A stretch of DNA of 64,000 bases from Margaritifera margaritifera (GCA_029931535.1 JAQPZY010001498.1:2988001-3052000); one strand, 5' to 3'. Numbered from the stretch's first letter, positions 1 to 13,433 are shown. Notes: a model not told the origin generated them from the letters alone. Numbers and translations are program-made.

Positions 1-59
1 TATGGCGACTTCCATGCGAATGAATTGGTCCGTATTTCAGCAAACTTACCCTTTTTGTG

Positions 60-475
60 CGTCTTGGAATGGTATGTGTCGCACACCAATACTGGGTCAC
101 TATATCCAACTTTATGTACAAGACATTGGTAACAATTATTTCTTGGCTCTAATTCCATTACCTCTTTACCTATTGCTATGAAATTACAATAAAAATGCAT
201 TGTAGAATTAAAACATTTTAAAGATTTACAGGATTTTGAACACTACTTAAAGATGGTGTCTGTGTACAAAGTATAACACCTTCAAACCTTAAAACCATAC
301 TAAGAATGCATGAGAAGATTTCACACATTACAATTGGGTCACTGTGACCTCTTTTCAAGAATTATTACCACTACATAAAGATGGTGTCTGCGCTTATCTA
401 TTACCACTAAAAGTGCATGTCAGTACATATGGGAAATCAGTTATGTCACATTGGGTTATGGTGACCTACATTGTA
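60..475. repeat. degenerate tandem repeat, ~128-bp monomers
   Basis: About three diverged monomers can be seen. The phrase aaagatggtgtctg occurs near 249 and 377, and a gggtcactgtgacct-like phrase recurs near 90, 333 and 451. Spacing is roughly 125-131 bases apart from the less clear first unit. No open frame is maintained, so this is probably an old dispersed or tandem repeat. Confidence 0.4.
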
Positions 476-2020
476 TGGTTAATTGGTCACTCTCAAAAAT
501 ACTGAATGGTGTCACAGAAGTGGAGATATCGTGTCAGATTCTACTCACTAACGACTCTACTTCACTAACAGCTCTAGTGTTCACGAGTAAGACATGAAGG
601 TAGACAGGCGTAGCAGGTGCAGTTGTATCCCTACACTTTCTTCAAATTCAATTTGTAAAAGCTATAAAAAAATTTGTTAAGCAATCTGAACAACACAATC
701 AATTGGCACAAGTCTAAGCTGTCTAGGTCCTTTTCTAACACAGTTCCATGAAGATTTCACAACTAATGAGTCTAACGTGTAGAGGTTCATTTGCTGACGA
801 AATTCCCTTCAGATTTTAATGTATTTAGTATTTTGATTTTAGAGATGAAGACAACTTAATTAATTTTGACATAAATGTACCTAAAAAATCTCACTCTGTT
901 TCCTAACCAAATGGGAGCGTACTTCATGGCCTAGATTTTTGTGCAGCTTTTGATGTTAGGTTCTAACCTTTATGCACATTTCTGGCATGCTTTATAATTG
1001 TAAAGAAATGAAAAGGTGACTAATATTCTGTAACTTAATAAATTTTTCAATTCCTGTAAGAATGCTTTAGTTGTAGAGAAAAAATGGACGTAATATTTTA
1101 TAAGGACTGATGTGTGTTCAGTTTTCATTAAGGTCTTCCTGGCATTATTCTTGGCAAATCAAGAACAGCTCTAATCGATCTCATACTGTTTATTTTTCTT
1201 AATATACACTGATACATCGAACAAATTTTATATTGGAGACTCTTACCTTATTGATGTCGAAAGAGATAATTTTTCTTCTACAAGATATCCTTCATAATTA
1301 AATTTAAAAAAAAAATCTCTTTGTTTGATCTTTTGCACTATCTTCGCCGATAATGTTATCAAAATATGTTGAATATATATCGATGTCAGCCCTTAATCCA
1401 TCTTAACCATGAAATAGATAGAAGGCTCATCCTTGAATTATTTAGTTTTACGAGAGACAAACAGATACAGAGACGGACAGGTAGACAGACAGAGGCAAAG
1501 ACTGATGTTTTAACGCAAACTCTCACTCAGTAATATATTAAGATGACTCCACAATCCCCGTTACACAACAAATGACTTGCTTCATTTATTGCTCTTGCAT
1601 GAAACAGTCTTTTATTATCAAAGAAATTAATGTGACATCAGCAAACATGCACTCTCCTCTCGAGATCTACATGTCTGACCCTAGTCAAGCCTTTGAAGCA
1701 TCACGTGACAATACTACACGCAGTCATGCTCTATTTTTACAACAGGAAATATTTGCGCACGTTTAACCTTGACCTTCTTTAAACGCGATTTTCGGCATCT
1801 TTACCTTGAACAGATGCTTTATTTCAAAACTTGTCGACATTTGAATAAAACAGAGAAAAAAAAATGCAAAGTAAAATTTATAAAAATGTATATAGCAGTG
1901 CTCCATTATAAGAGAAAAACATACAAACGTTGATCATCATAAAATTTGATCCAAATCAAACAGAACATTAGGATATCCTAATTTTCCGTTTTAAGTCTGA
2001 TGAGTACGAGTAATGGAAAA
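476..2020. other. non-coding stretch, no gene seen
   Basis: AT-rich sequence without a convincing reading frame. A short GACA-rich patch lies near 1455-1500. The 64-codon frame at 1572-1766 has no recognisable motif and no splice signals that I can support. Confidence 0.5.
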
Positions 2021-2050
2021 GACAGACAGTCAGACAGACAGACATACAGA
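2021..2050 (+). repeat. (GACA)n simple repeat
   Basis: A run of gaca units with one imperfect unit. Similar gacaga-rich sequence occurs at 1455-1500. Confidence 0.75.
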
Positions 2051-2055
2051 CTTAC

Positions 2056-3462
2056 ATAAGTAGTAGAAACACCACAGCCAGCAGCACCAAGAGCCAGTTT
2101 GGAATGGACACAAGGCCTATAACCTCCATTTTGTAAAATGCAAATAATTTTCTGCTCAGTCAACTCAGCTGTGCTATTAAGAGACCTGGAGATAACAACT
2201 TTACCGTGTATATTATTATGGAGGGGGATCAGCGCCATAATTATATATATGTGTTTTCTATTAATTTACAATGTATATTCTATTTTGCATTATTCCTTTT
2301 TGCATTTTCTATGTGTGTTGGATGTAAAATCTGGGTTGCATCTTTACAACTGCCAATATTTCTTTCTAAATTTGATATGTGTGATATTGGAATACTGCAA
2401 CTTCATATCATCAGTTTCCATGTTAGTGATTCTATGCGCATATTTTTAATATTACACACGTCACCATTCTACATTGCATCTTTCCATCTCTAAGTATGCT
2501 CTCTGCATTTTGACAATTCCTTTGATGACGTATGTTATTGTCCATAACGGTAAAAATACATAACATTGTAGAAGTTATAATGTAGTACAGTGAAAGTTTG
2601 CAAGTAAGATGTTAGCATAATGCAAGTTGGAATTATGTAATCAACGCCATCTGTTGTCATAATGGAACATTACTGTAATGCTTATGGCTTAGGATCTCTG
2701 AGTTACAGTCCTGGGGGTAGGAGGGGGTAGAGGTGGGGGACAAAGGGTGGGGACTTGAGGGTCTAAAGTGTTACTGTTTACTGCTATCATTTCTCTTCCT
2801 ACGCACACACCCGGACTCTTTGAAACTAATTGGATATCTTTGTTTATTTAATTTGACTTTATTTTTGATTTTAAAAAAAATAGTTTGAGGCATTTCATGT
2901 AAACCGCAATTATAAGTAAAAATCGTGTTTTGGTTAGCTGATATTTTTGACAAGTCGGTGCAACATTTGCAACATCGCAACCGCCTAATTCCCCGCCCCC
3001 CCTCCCTCTCTATTTCTAGCTCTCAAACACTTAGTTCAAAATATAGTTCTTTTTATGGAACAATATTGTGACAAATCCACATTAAATCGTTTTTAACAAA
3101 CCAATAATCATTCTTAAATTGAATTTTTAAAATAAATGTCTTTCTAAATATAAAACATTTACAAAACTTACATTAAATAAATAATAGCAATGTTCTAATA
3201 CCGTGTGTTTATCGTTTTACTGAGTAAGAAGATTTTATTATAATTTTATAATGTTTTTTATAGCTGTGAACACAAAATGACAAATATGTGAACAATTCGA
3301 GGTGATTATTTGATTTGCTCTCACAAACTGAGTAAACATCCTTGCGTCATAAATGTTTTCCAAATGCTTCTTTATACAAACTATCACATGATGCTCTCTT
3401 GTGAAGTTACTTACGTGATCATTCCCGTTGGAATTCGACAGATTGTTTGGTTTGAAACAGAC
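2056..3462. other. non-coding stretch, no gene seen
   Basis: Overlapping frames at 2138-2493 are hydrophobic, low-complexity translations of T-rich DNA and look accidental. A G-rich patch (about 2704-2757) and a C-rich patch (about 2989-3006) flank an AT-rich segment. No gene is supported. Confidence 0.5.
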
Positions 3463-6400
3463 AATTTAGTGTATTTGTGGATAAATAAAGTTAAATGTCA
3501 GTTGGCTGCAATTCTTTATGACTGGACTTCTGCCACTGCCTACACAAGTGCCACCTTCACTTCAGCGGCTTGCCACCATCGGAGTCTGCGATGTCTTCTG
3601 TGTCATTGCCGCTTTTGCCTTGGTCTTCTGCATGCTCATTTGTGTCCGGCACTATGCCTTCCCCTTTGGCCAGCTTTACAAGGATGGCCATTAGACCACT
3701 CTTCACATGGCAGTGCAGCATTGCTCCATCAGCTGCAAAGATCGATCTTGGCACAACTGAGAGCTCGTGCCTCTCTACAGTTTTCTGTAGGCTGATTTCT
3801 GGAATTGACTTGGACACCAACAATGTGCGAGCAAAAAGGTTTCTGTCTTGTTTCAGCCCAACCATCTTGTCTTCGGTATTCACACTCATTTGCTTCCCTG
3901 TGGTCTTCCAGCCCTGTAGTTGACTCTTCTTCGTTGGAGCCCACAGGTTTGTCGTCCCTGACTTGATACGGTTAGAGACAAATTCGTCAAGTAGCTTGCT
4001 GCCAATTGTCCTTTGTCCGCATAGATCATTCTTGACCTTCTCAGGCTTGACTGTCTTTATCACCAAGTTAAATAGCTCACCACAGTCCTCGGTGAATGGA
4101 TTGGTAAAGCTCCTCAGAGTATCAGTGAGGGCTTCAGTGTTCTTCTCTTGCCGCGTGAGCACTTAAGTTGAGAGTGCAGGGTGATGCATTTGCGTAGCCG
4201 ACGATATGCCAGTCATCTCTTGAGCTTCTCCATCAAGCCTCGCTAGTTCTGGCGAGATAAGGAAGAACTTGCGATTGATTTATATTCAGGGTGATACCTA
4301 CGAGTCCACCAGTCACTTTCATTGAGCGGTTGATATGCTCCAGGGCATGATCAGCTCCAATGGCACAGAATGGCACATGTGGATTCTTGTTCATAACCCA
4401 ATTGTCAGGCAGAAACTCCTAGTTGATGTCAGTGTCTGACTCCTTCAGTGATTCCATGTCTGCTAGGTACAGGGGGATCATCCGTGGATAGACGAGCTTG
4501 TCATGAGCAAAGAAGTGCTTGGTGAATGCCTCGAGTATCATCTCCATAACCATCTGTATGTACTGACGCATCACGACTGGCAGTGGCTGGATCCCGTACT
4601 TCAAATCGAATCGAGTCATTTCTTTCATTACTTTCCAGGATTCGATGGCCTGCAGCTCTAAGCCGTCCTAGCAGATCCGGATGCTCTTGGAAGAAGGCTT
4701 CCTGATATAGTATAAGCAAGGCCTGCATGGTGACCATGTGTGCCTCTACTCCTCTCTTCACGTGATTCTCCTCAATGATCTGCTTGACTGGCATGGGTCC
4801 AGACAAGTCAGCCTAAGTCCAGTAGAAGTCTGTCCCGCTGTTCTCGATTTCAGATCAGATCCAATGCCGCGTAGCGCTGCCATCACTATGTGAAGCTCAC
4901 TAGGTCGGAGTATCATGTGATCCATGTATTTCCTAGCCGTTTTGAGCTGCTTTGCAGGCTTGTAGAGCCCGATGTCAATAAAGATGACAGTCGTGCGATC
5001 AGGGTCCACTACTTTTGTGTTGATGCCTTGGGCCTGCATGAGCACTCTCAGTAGTGTCTGCCAGTCATGTGCAGGTGCAGAAATGAGTGGTGGTGTGCCG
5101 ACTCCTGTGGTAGCTAGCTCATCGCCTATCAACGAGTGATATGCAGACCACGCGGGGATGTTTCCACGGGTAGTAGCAGCCTCTTCATCAGGACCTGCAT
5201 CGTCCTCCTCCATCATAGGTACTTCTCTCAGGCAACATCTGGGAGGCCGGCATCTGATTGTGGTTGTAAGTCTTCTTTCAGGCTGAATGAGGCATAGACA
5301 GGACTTGGTGGCTTGGGTGTTGGTTTGGAGAAGTCCAAGAGTGCAGTAACTGTGCTCGACAGTTACTTCATCGAGCGCCTCAGAGCTGGGCTAGTGAGCT
5401 CCAGCTTTGATACCTCATTTTCAGGTTGACATCTCCGGTAGATAACCATAGAAGTAGCATGGAGTGTACGTTTCCCATCAGGGGGTGTTTTGCAAAGAAG
5501 ACATGTCTTCCGTGAATGAAATAAGGTGGGAAGTAAATGCCATGATTAACCAGCATTCTCTGGAGTTTCTGCCCTTCCACTCGCAGGAGTCTGTTGTATT
5601 CAACTGACATCCCAAACCGATGTAAGATGTAGATTATTATCTTGCTTCGAATGGCTTGAAGAATGGCTACTCCAACTGCTAGCTGTTGTGGCATTTTATG
5701 TGTTGACATTATGGTCTGTGCTTTCTTGTTGCAGACTTGTTGCAGGGACAGGAACATCGTCACTGTACTTTGTGCTAGGTTTATGGAATGCTTGTTCACT
5801 TGTGAAGACTTCTTGTCAGGTGATAGCGTTTATTTGGTCCCTGAATGACCCACCGATAGAAGCTGTTCAGCTTTTTTGGTAAATGTTCCTCTGTAACATC
5901 TGTAACTGAACCACCAAATATCCATATTTTAGCTTTACTGATTGCTTTTCTCAGCACAGAAGCCGCATTGTATAGAACCTTCATGTCCATTTCACTGTTC
6001 ACGTTGTTCTCTTCCACCAGCTGTATTGCAGCATCTCGTGTGCTCTTGAGGGTTACAGGTTCATTGGTTTGTGGAATTCTACATCAGGTATTTCAATCGG
6101 TATGAGCTGTTTCAGTATTTTATGACTGCACTCATGGTTCACCATATTGTTGGCAGATAAGATGTCTTTTTACGCCTAATGGTGTACATACATACTAATT
6201 ACATTTCCATCAAGCAAAGTGCCCTCAACCAGACTGAGGAATTCAACCTCTGCTGCCAATTCATCAGCTGTACTTGGCCTAGATGGCGATGTGTTTATTG
6301 CTCTGCGACGAACATTTGTCATGTGCATTGCCCAGCATCGCTTGAGGTATTTGATGTCAATTGCATGTGCATCTTCTGGGTTGATGGATGTGTAGAGTTT

Positions 6401-6934
6401 GACAGGGAGCTGTTCGTTTCCACTCTTTTCGATGGCTTTTTTGAGAGAACGACCATCATTATCTGCAAACACGTGTAAAATATTCTTGTAAAATGTTCCG
6501 TTTTCACAGAAGAAGCACAGATCCTTCTTGCAAAGGGCTGACTGAGAGCGAGTGAAGGTGTCACAACCGGATGAATAACTAGAAGATGATTTTCGTCTGG
6601 TACTCTTGGAAACCATTCGCATTTCATATCGTTCTTTGCCTCTAATGCGCATTCCTGCATGTACTGTGTCTTGATGGCCCTTTCTGTGCCATGCGGCACG
6701 TCTTGATTCAAGACCATGGAAAGTGACATCACCAAGGCGTCTGCTTATCTCAGGATAGTCTTTATCGCCATAGTGAGAACACTCTCTGATGAAGTTTGGT
6801 ACTTTCTCATAGACACCTGGTTTCTCCACGAGTACTTCACCTGTCGCTGTTCGGCAGATGATGCAGAGCGAGTAGTTGATATCATACCTGGCCACTTTTA
6901 CAGTTGGCACTTGAATTTGAGCTACTGTCTCCAT
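3463..6934 (-). pseudogene. decayed large transposon-type protein (Academ-like?)
   Basis: Collinear minus-strand fragments run 6934-6176, 6017-5796, 5799-5380, 5216-4758, 4806-4501, 4628-4419, an unlisted piece at about 4420-4180, 4162-3557 and a last trace to 3463. Frameshifts or stops separate them, for example near 5480 and 4780. The N-terminal part has paired cysteines (CIIC, CFFC) and a WH motif suggesting zinc binding. The middle contains FYRWVIQGP, MPQQLAVGVA and FGMSVEYNRLLRVE; the later part contains AYHSLIGDE, HVKRG, FFAHDK and FAADGAMLHC. I recognise this as an uncharacterised multicopy protein of invertebrate genomes. From memory, its missing C-terminus resembles an XPG/FEN-type nuclease, hence the tentative Academ link. 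The copy ends just after a VIKNCSQL motif, before that domain, so it cannot be functional. The internal piece encoding VPFCAIGADHALEHINRSM confirms collinearity across the breaks. Confidence 0.75.
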
Positions 6935-7597
6935 AACGGTAGAATATAAATGCCGTTGCAGCAGAATGTTCGTGCAAACAGAATGTTAGTTTTAGCAAGA
7001 GAAAAGGATGGTGTTTATGCTGGATGATGCGTGTGCTCCCACCACCACATCGTTCACCTGCAACATTCAAGAAATACATGGAGGTTAGTTAGATGTCACT
7101 CAACATGGTACACAAGCTACACTACCTGATTTACACAGATGCAGAGTGTATATATTGAGCAGAGCAGAGTTGACACTGTATTAAATCTGAAACACATATA
7201 GAGCAAACAGATGAATTTATCAGTTTATGTTGGTATAACATACTATGCGAAAATGCTCAGATCAAGTGTTTCATGTACTGACTCATCACCATGACCAGAG
7301 CAGATTCCTAGACTGCCAACAAGTTTTTTTTATTGTTCTTTGGGCTCCCCTTAAGACATCTAGACTAGTGGTTTGCATTTATCACAAAATTCCAACAGGA
7401 CTGTATTTCATCGATTATGTTACCTGACTAAGTGTAATAACACACTCTTAACAAATTCAGCAATACATATTTTGGCCGTGGTAAAGAATGGACATCGTAT
7501 ACACAGAGAAAATGCAAACAGAATAAAGCAACAAAGAATATACATCGTATACTAATAGAAAATATATAGACAGAATTATGGCGGTGACCACCTGCCA
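6935..7597. other. 5' flank of the decayed transposon gene, no gene seen
   Basis: Upstream (minus-strand sense) of the decayed coding region. It may hold the element's promoter or terminus, but I found no inverted terminal repeat partner for it near 3.3-3.5 kb. The open frames here are short and featureless. Confidence 0.4.
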
Positions 7598-8176
7598 TAT
7601 ATTATGGGGCGCCGTAGCTGATAAAAGTTGGTCCAATGAGCAGATGAAGTTTCAATGTTATATGTCGAGAATTCCAATTTCAGATGTTCCATCAAATTGT
7701 TGGTGTTGAAAGTTCCGTTTCATATATCGAGTTTTTAGATTTTATCTCTTGAATTAGACAGCGATGATTGATAAGACAAGAACTTGTATACTAGAAATTA
7801 TGATATTCCAAATTTGGTTATAATCAGAACACAAGTATATATTACAAAATTAAAACACACTTATTTTCGATCATCTTCCTCGAGTGTTTAAGCAAAGAAA
7901 ATTTCTTCCACTCGTTTCCATAATGTTTACACTTTCAACCTGCCATAGTTTTTAAGTTTTCTCTTTTATGTCCTTGTAGAGTTAATTTTGGTCACCAAAA
8001 ATCATGAACCAATTTTTAAAAATATTTTTTTAAAAGTGATTAAAAAAGTTTAGTATGATTAATACATAAAAATTAAAGGTTTCTCTGCCTGTGTTTTGAT
8101 TGTAGCATAATGTTGTAAAAATAAATCAACTTTCTCATAGGACCATCTTTTGTCTGTTACGGCGCCTCATAGTATA
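7598..8176. mobile_element. putative non-autonomous DNA transposon (MITE-like)
   Basis: The segment is bounded by imperfect inverted repeats at 7598-7618 and 8156-8176. The shared core is GGCGCCGTA, and I count 18 of 21 positions complementary. The interior is AT-rich and non-coding, as expected of a miniature inverted-repeat element. A target-site duplication is not clear because both ends sit in TATA-like sequence. The GC-rich ends on an AT-rich body recall hAT-type miniature elements, but that is inference. Confidence 0.5.
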
Positions 8177-8725
8177 TCAGGCCTTGTATAGAACGTAGTT
8201 CAGCAAAATCTATCTCAGTGGAATAGATAAATCTGGTGATAACGTCGGAACGGTCACGGGTCTTATCTACCCATTTTCCGCCCCTGTTAACGGACACTAT
8301 CGAGAGCAGTAGTGGCGCGAGTGGAGGTGTGTGTGTGTGTTTGAGGGCAATTGCCCCCGGACGCCGAACGAGAGGGGGGGGGGGGGGCGCCGTCGGAAGT
8401 TTTTTTTTTGGCTCCCCCCTCCCAATCTAAGCCCCTGGTTTCAGGGCTTAGAGGGGGGGGGGGGGGGGTTGGAGGTTGGCAACTGACATAAAAACTGTTC
8501 TCTGTGACAAAGTTGGGGCGCCACTAAAGCACTAAAGAACATTTCCCCCGGGTGCCTCAGTAGGCGGGCGCCATTAAAGAACATTGTTCCCGGGCGTCTC
8601 AAACCCTCGTGCAGACACTGACCGAAAACACCCAATAGAATCAATATAAACTGATCATCGAAATAATACATTGACTGGTTATATGGGTGCTGTCTGGCAC
8701 TTAAATGGCTACTTGTTACCGCCAT
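8177..8725. repeat. GC-rich transposon-end-like sequence with poly-G runs and a hairpin
   Basis: Two poly-G runs (about 8373-8387 and 8453-8468) surround a hairpin: arm ctaagcccctg at 8427-8437, a 4-base loop, and arm cagggcttag at 8442-8451. Both arms read outward as CAGGG(G)CTTAG, like two transposon termini meeting head to head. The following 8515-8610 contains repeated ggcgcca and cactaaagaaca phrases. A coding origin is unlikely. Confidence 0.45.
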
Positions 8726-11700
8726 TCATCTGCCTGACCCTAAAATAGATGATAAATATTATGTCGTGAGAACTCTTCTTCCTCTTTGATTTGACTTGCT
8801 ATATCGACTTCTTTAACACTTTGAAGAAAGTTACGATAGAATTAGAATATACAAGGAAAAAAAGAAAGAGAATTAACTAAAAACCTAAAATTAAGAAAAA
8901 TAAATAAATAAATAATTAAATCAGACTTTTTTTTTCAATCCATAGGTAGTGTTGCTTATGATATCGATCACTTGATCGCCCACAGTGCGATGTACCGAGC
9001 AGCAAATCTAGTTGTTCCTTTGGATCGATATTTAGGTCGACGGTTTGCAGGGGGAGCATTCACAGTTAGTACAATTACGTGATATTGTGCAATGCTTGAT
9101 GCCTCCACAGCAAGTTGCCTTGTATTGTGCAAGTGCCCTCTCCCCCACCCGTTATTAATGAAGACGATTGAAACTTACCAGAAAAAAGGTGAATCTAACT
9201 TATCACGATACAACAAGACTTACTATTTCTTCCGTCCATTCTTTTCGTTTTTAGTCTGTCTCTTTTCCCACAAAAACCCATCGAGAACATCGAAGAAACG
9301 AACGAAGTGACTTATGCAGGTGCATTGGTAGTAACTCATAGAGCTGTACATCGCCTGCTTGGTCGCGATACGATACATATCACAATACTTCGGTGGCGAT
9401 ACAACATGTACAACAATATATATCATACAATTAACAGGCGGTATAATGTTGCTTGCAATGCAGGAGTGACGACAAAACACTATGATGCAGACTTCTACCT
9501 TGTCCCTTTCTCATGGCATGTAATATCAATGTCGCTGTGTTGGCGTTGTAAGCGTGCGGCAAGGTTACTAGTATTACATGCATATGTATATCATGTCCGT
9601 TTTGCAGATTCTGCATGTTTTTATTAACTAATTGTACAATACCTTTGCAACCTCTGTGACCTCTGAAATCTGAAATATTTCCAGACGTGAGCCTTAAAAA
9701 CAGGTGGGGAGTCAATCTTTGAGATTTCGTACACCTTTTTCTCTTAGCAAAACATTATGGTATTTTGACATTAATACTGCAAACTATTTTTCATACCTGA
9801 ATTTGTAATAAAAATGTTCAAATTGATTCATTTATCATCTTACATAACCATATCTGACTAAAGAAATTATTCTGATGTTTCGTCAATGACACTGACGGCT
9901 TTTCTTGCAAACTTCTCCCCAGGCGGCGGGTTCTCGCTTCTCTCGAAACTCCACTGCCACCCACAAGTTGAAATCTGTCACCTTCTGGCAGAAACGCTTT
10001 CTCTTGTTTTTAACCCACTTTTCAAGAGATTCGCATAAAGTAACAAAATCTATAGATATTTTAAGCCATGAACCACCGACTCCAGTACTGTTATTGTTAA
10101 CTTTTCACCTTTTTATACACAAAATTCAACGCAAAAAAGACTTAAATGACAACTCACAACGAGGCGAACCTTTGAGGCAAATTTTCTGTGCAGGCAGTGG
10201 CGTTGTTTACTCACGTCACTGGAGAGCAGTGTGGTTTCTCTTGGTGAGTTGGGGAATCAGTAAGATGACCAATGTCAAAAAGATGGATAATAATACACAA
10301 AAGAGCAGAGCTAATATCATTAACACTTTTATTGAAGAGACATAGGGCTCTTCAATGTTCTTTCATTTCTCAATTTTAATTCATGTATAGCGTGATACAT
10401 CGCCTTCAAGTGCTACTGCATTGATGTGTTTCCAGATTAGCGATGCAATAGTAAAAATATTTGATACAGTATGTCGTCACAGAAAATATCGCGATGCCGA
10501 TACATATCGATGAATTGCTACACCTCTAGTACCCCAGGCCACAGACTACGAACCATCCGAGACAATAGCAAACAAGATGCAAGAAATTCATTCAGGAGAC
10601 ATAGATTACAAGCTAACTCGATGAGAAGGAAAGTGACACAAGCAGGCACAAACTCCTAAAAAAATAAGGAAAATAAACCAATTGTAGAACAACATAACTT
10701 AAGAAAAGTTTCATGTGCACTATACAGTGCTGAAGGACGTGATATAAGAATCTAAAGAAAAACAGCAACAATGCAATATACACTAATGTTAAATGCTATG
10801 GGTTCAGAGTAATATAATGTGGACAAAAGGATGACTTGATCATACAGATACACAAAGAACTCACCCTGGAAAAAAAAACTGATTTCCACACTACGCCCAA
10901 CAGGCAAGAAATTACAAAATGCCGGAGCAATGAAATATAAGGCCAATTCACACTCGCTGGGAGAGTACAAATAAGATATACAAAACATGTTGTTCAGTAA
11001 GAAACGTTTATCATAGCAAAATAATATAATCGGAAACCGCTACGAAAATGTTAATGCCTAATAAAATCACAGGCATTTACAAAAAATCAGCAGCTCAACC
11101 ACAAGGTTGCATTAACGCAGGCCGTGTACTAACAAGGATGACAAACAATCGTACGTTGCTGATCATTACAGGCCAGAAAAAAGACATAATAGTGATAACC
11201 TATAAGTCCACAACCTGTCTAGCGACATATTTTTGAAAGTTACTCACTAGAATGATTGTTGATAAGATGAACGACATCTAAATAAAATAACCTCATCCTT
11301 GCAGAGCTAAAGGATAGTCGGCGAATGGAGATAGGAACAAAAAGACTAGCAGCTGATCGATAAGCTACTGCTCCAGCAGAAGCGGTCAAATGAACATTGA
11401 ATGGCATAGAACGGGACAAATTAACAGTGTAACTCATGGATTTCTTCTAAGAAGGCTTGCAACACAATAATCATCTTATTGATCTTAAATGACTAGTGCT
11501 GGAGAGAAAAACATACAAGTAATAGTTGTATAAAGGATTACATTTTCAAGAATGCATGAAACGATTCAGGACAAACTGGAAACTGTAGGGACCAGAATGG
11601 GTTTCTTTTAAGGAGAGTCCCTTTCGACTATCCTAACGAGGGTGTAGAAACAGTTCTTCAGGAGTTCAACTGAGAAAGACATCCAAAAAGACGAATCACT

Positions 11701-12121
11701 TCCTGTTCATAGAGGATTTTAAACTTTATAGACAAAATGAGTTTGAAATAGCCTCACAGATCCTGCCAGTAAGGATCATTAGAACGAACAAAAGGAATAT
11801 GGAATCTACAAGTATGCATCAATAGTAGCAAACCGGAGAAAACAGGGAAATTAGCTCCCTGACATTCGGATACTGAAGCAAGAGGAGTGTGGTGGATGCC
11901 ACCAATATATATGAATTTTTGAGACAGATAACAGCAAACAGGACAAGCTATATGGGGAAGATAAAAAAAAGAACACAAAGACATGGGCAGTTTGCAAAAG
12001 AAAAAGAACTTCGGACTAATGAATGACCTGGATATGACTTCAGGTAGGAGAATTAAAGAAAAGGAGAGAGGGATAAGTAATAGAAGACGGCACTTGAGAC
12101 CCAAACGGGGTTCCATGTTAA
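8726..12121. other. non-coding stretch, no gene seen
   Basis: No recognisable protein on either strand. Frames at 9307-9627, 9905-10345 and 11754-12131 lack motifs and have no supporting splice pattern. Sequence is ordinary AT-rich spacer with short A-rich runs near 8850-8930. Confidence 0.5.
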
Positions 12122-12478
12122 ATAGGGTCAAAATATTCGGAGGATAAACGGGAATTTAGCATAGGCGCCATCTTGAAAGGTATGGTTTGCAACAGTGTAG
12201 TATGAGGTGACGGTCTGCACTCGAAAACGGAAATACGCTGTTACGTCATAGGCTTCAACAGGGGGAATCTGTCTGTTTTGTAACAGTGTTGCGTGTGTTT
12301 GGAACGGAAATGTAGTTTATCTGCCTTCTAAATGAAAGGCTGTAGAGGAGTCCTGTGATAAATAGGGTCGACAATTTATAGGGACAAACGGGAAAGTAAC
12401 ATGGGAAAATTAATGGTCTAAAATCTATAGGGACAAAGGGTCGAAAGTTTATGGGGACAAACGGGAAATTAACATGAG
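12122..12478. repeat. degenerate repeat with 'agggacaaacggga' units
   Basis: The phrase (g)ggacaaacgggaaa with a following taacatg occurs at about 12380-12400 and 12453-12475. More diverged versions lie near 12138-12160 and 12430. Units are irregularly spaced and partly overlapping, suggesting decayed tandem duplication. No gene is seen. Confidence 0.45.
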
Positions 12479-12814
12479 ACCGCCGTGCATTGAAGTTGTG
12501 TATCTTAAGAGATGTCCTGAACCATGACGGTCGTCTGTATTGATGACATAAGCTCCAACGTCTTCATGTTTATTATGTGTAGGGTTCTTTTATTATTTTT
12601 GCCTATAAGAAGAACAGGGCAGGATGTAAAAGAAGCGGTATAAAATAGAATTGAAACCCTTCTCAATAAACTAACAACCCTAACCCTAATCTCCAATGAA
12701 AATTGAAATATCTACCTCATTCTATAATATCCCTATCGTACCCCTACCTTACTTTTTAAATACAAAACTACCATCCTCATAATCTTTACATATCAATACC
12801 CAATCATATAATAT

Positions 12815-13065
12815 CCACAAACCAGTTGCCTACAATCAAGTACCCTGTTATCTACCATCCAACACCCAGTTATCTACTACCCACAAACCAGTTATCTACT
12901 ATCCATGAACCAGTTATTTACTATCCAGCACCCAGAGACCTACTATCCACCAATCAGGGACCTACAATCCATTAGCCAGTTATATATCCCTTCTAAATGA
13001 AACAAAACTACCTTGAGTATCTCCACCAACCAGTTATCTACTATCCACTAACAAGTTATCTATCC
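12815..13065. repeat. degenerate ~22-bp minisatellite
   Basis: About ten diverged units of the type ccagttatctactatcca are seen, clearest at 12820-12980 with two further units at about 13025-13060. Spacing is about 21-24 bases. A two-unit telomere-like ccctaa motif at 12675-12689 lies just upstream and is too short to interpret. Confidence 0.6.
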
Positions 13066-13433
13066 CTTTTAAATAAAACTAACGACCCTAACTTCCCATA
13101 CCGCACTATGATTATAAATAAAGTATAAAGCATCTGTCTTATTCTGCATGACCCCTTAGTTACCTCCCTTTATAATATACCTACTCTACACTCCTTCAGT
13201 ATCTCTACTACAACCCTGTAGAGTAAACCTTACTCAACAGGCTACAGACCATATAAAGCCCTTCTAAATACAACTTAAAACCATTGAAAGAAGAGGGTGT
13301 GTGTGTTTGTGTGTGTGCATGTGTGTGAAACACAGAGAGAAAGAAAGAGCTAGGTAAAGTCCAGTTAACACCTATCCATTACCCTATTTATTTAATATTT
13401 AGCCTTGTCAAGGGTCTTACTCAACAGACCATT

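Noticed and set aside
2138..2493. Two overlapping plus-strand frames of about 100 codons
   Set aside because: Hydrophobic, cysteine- and phenylalanine-rich translations typical of T-rich non-coding DNA.
3463..6934. Interpreting the transposon-like coding region as a functional multi-exon host gene
   Set aside because: The breaks between fragments overlap or abut within coding motifs and lack GT/AG introns; they are frameshifts and stops.
12675..12689. Telomere-like ccctaaccctaa
   Set aside because: Only two units, in a degenerate repeat region; too short to call an interstitial telomere.
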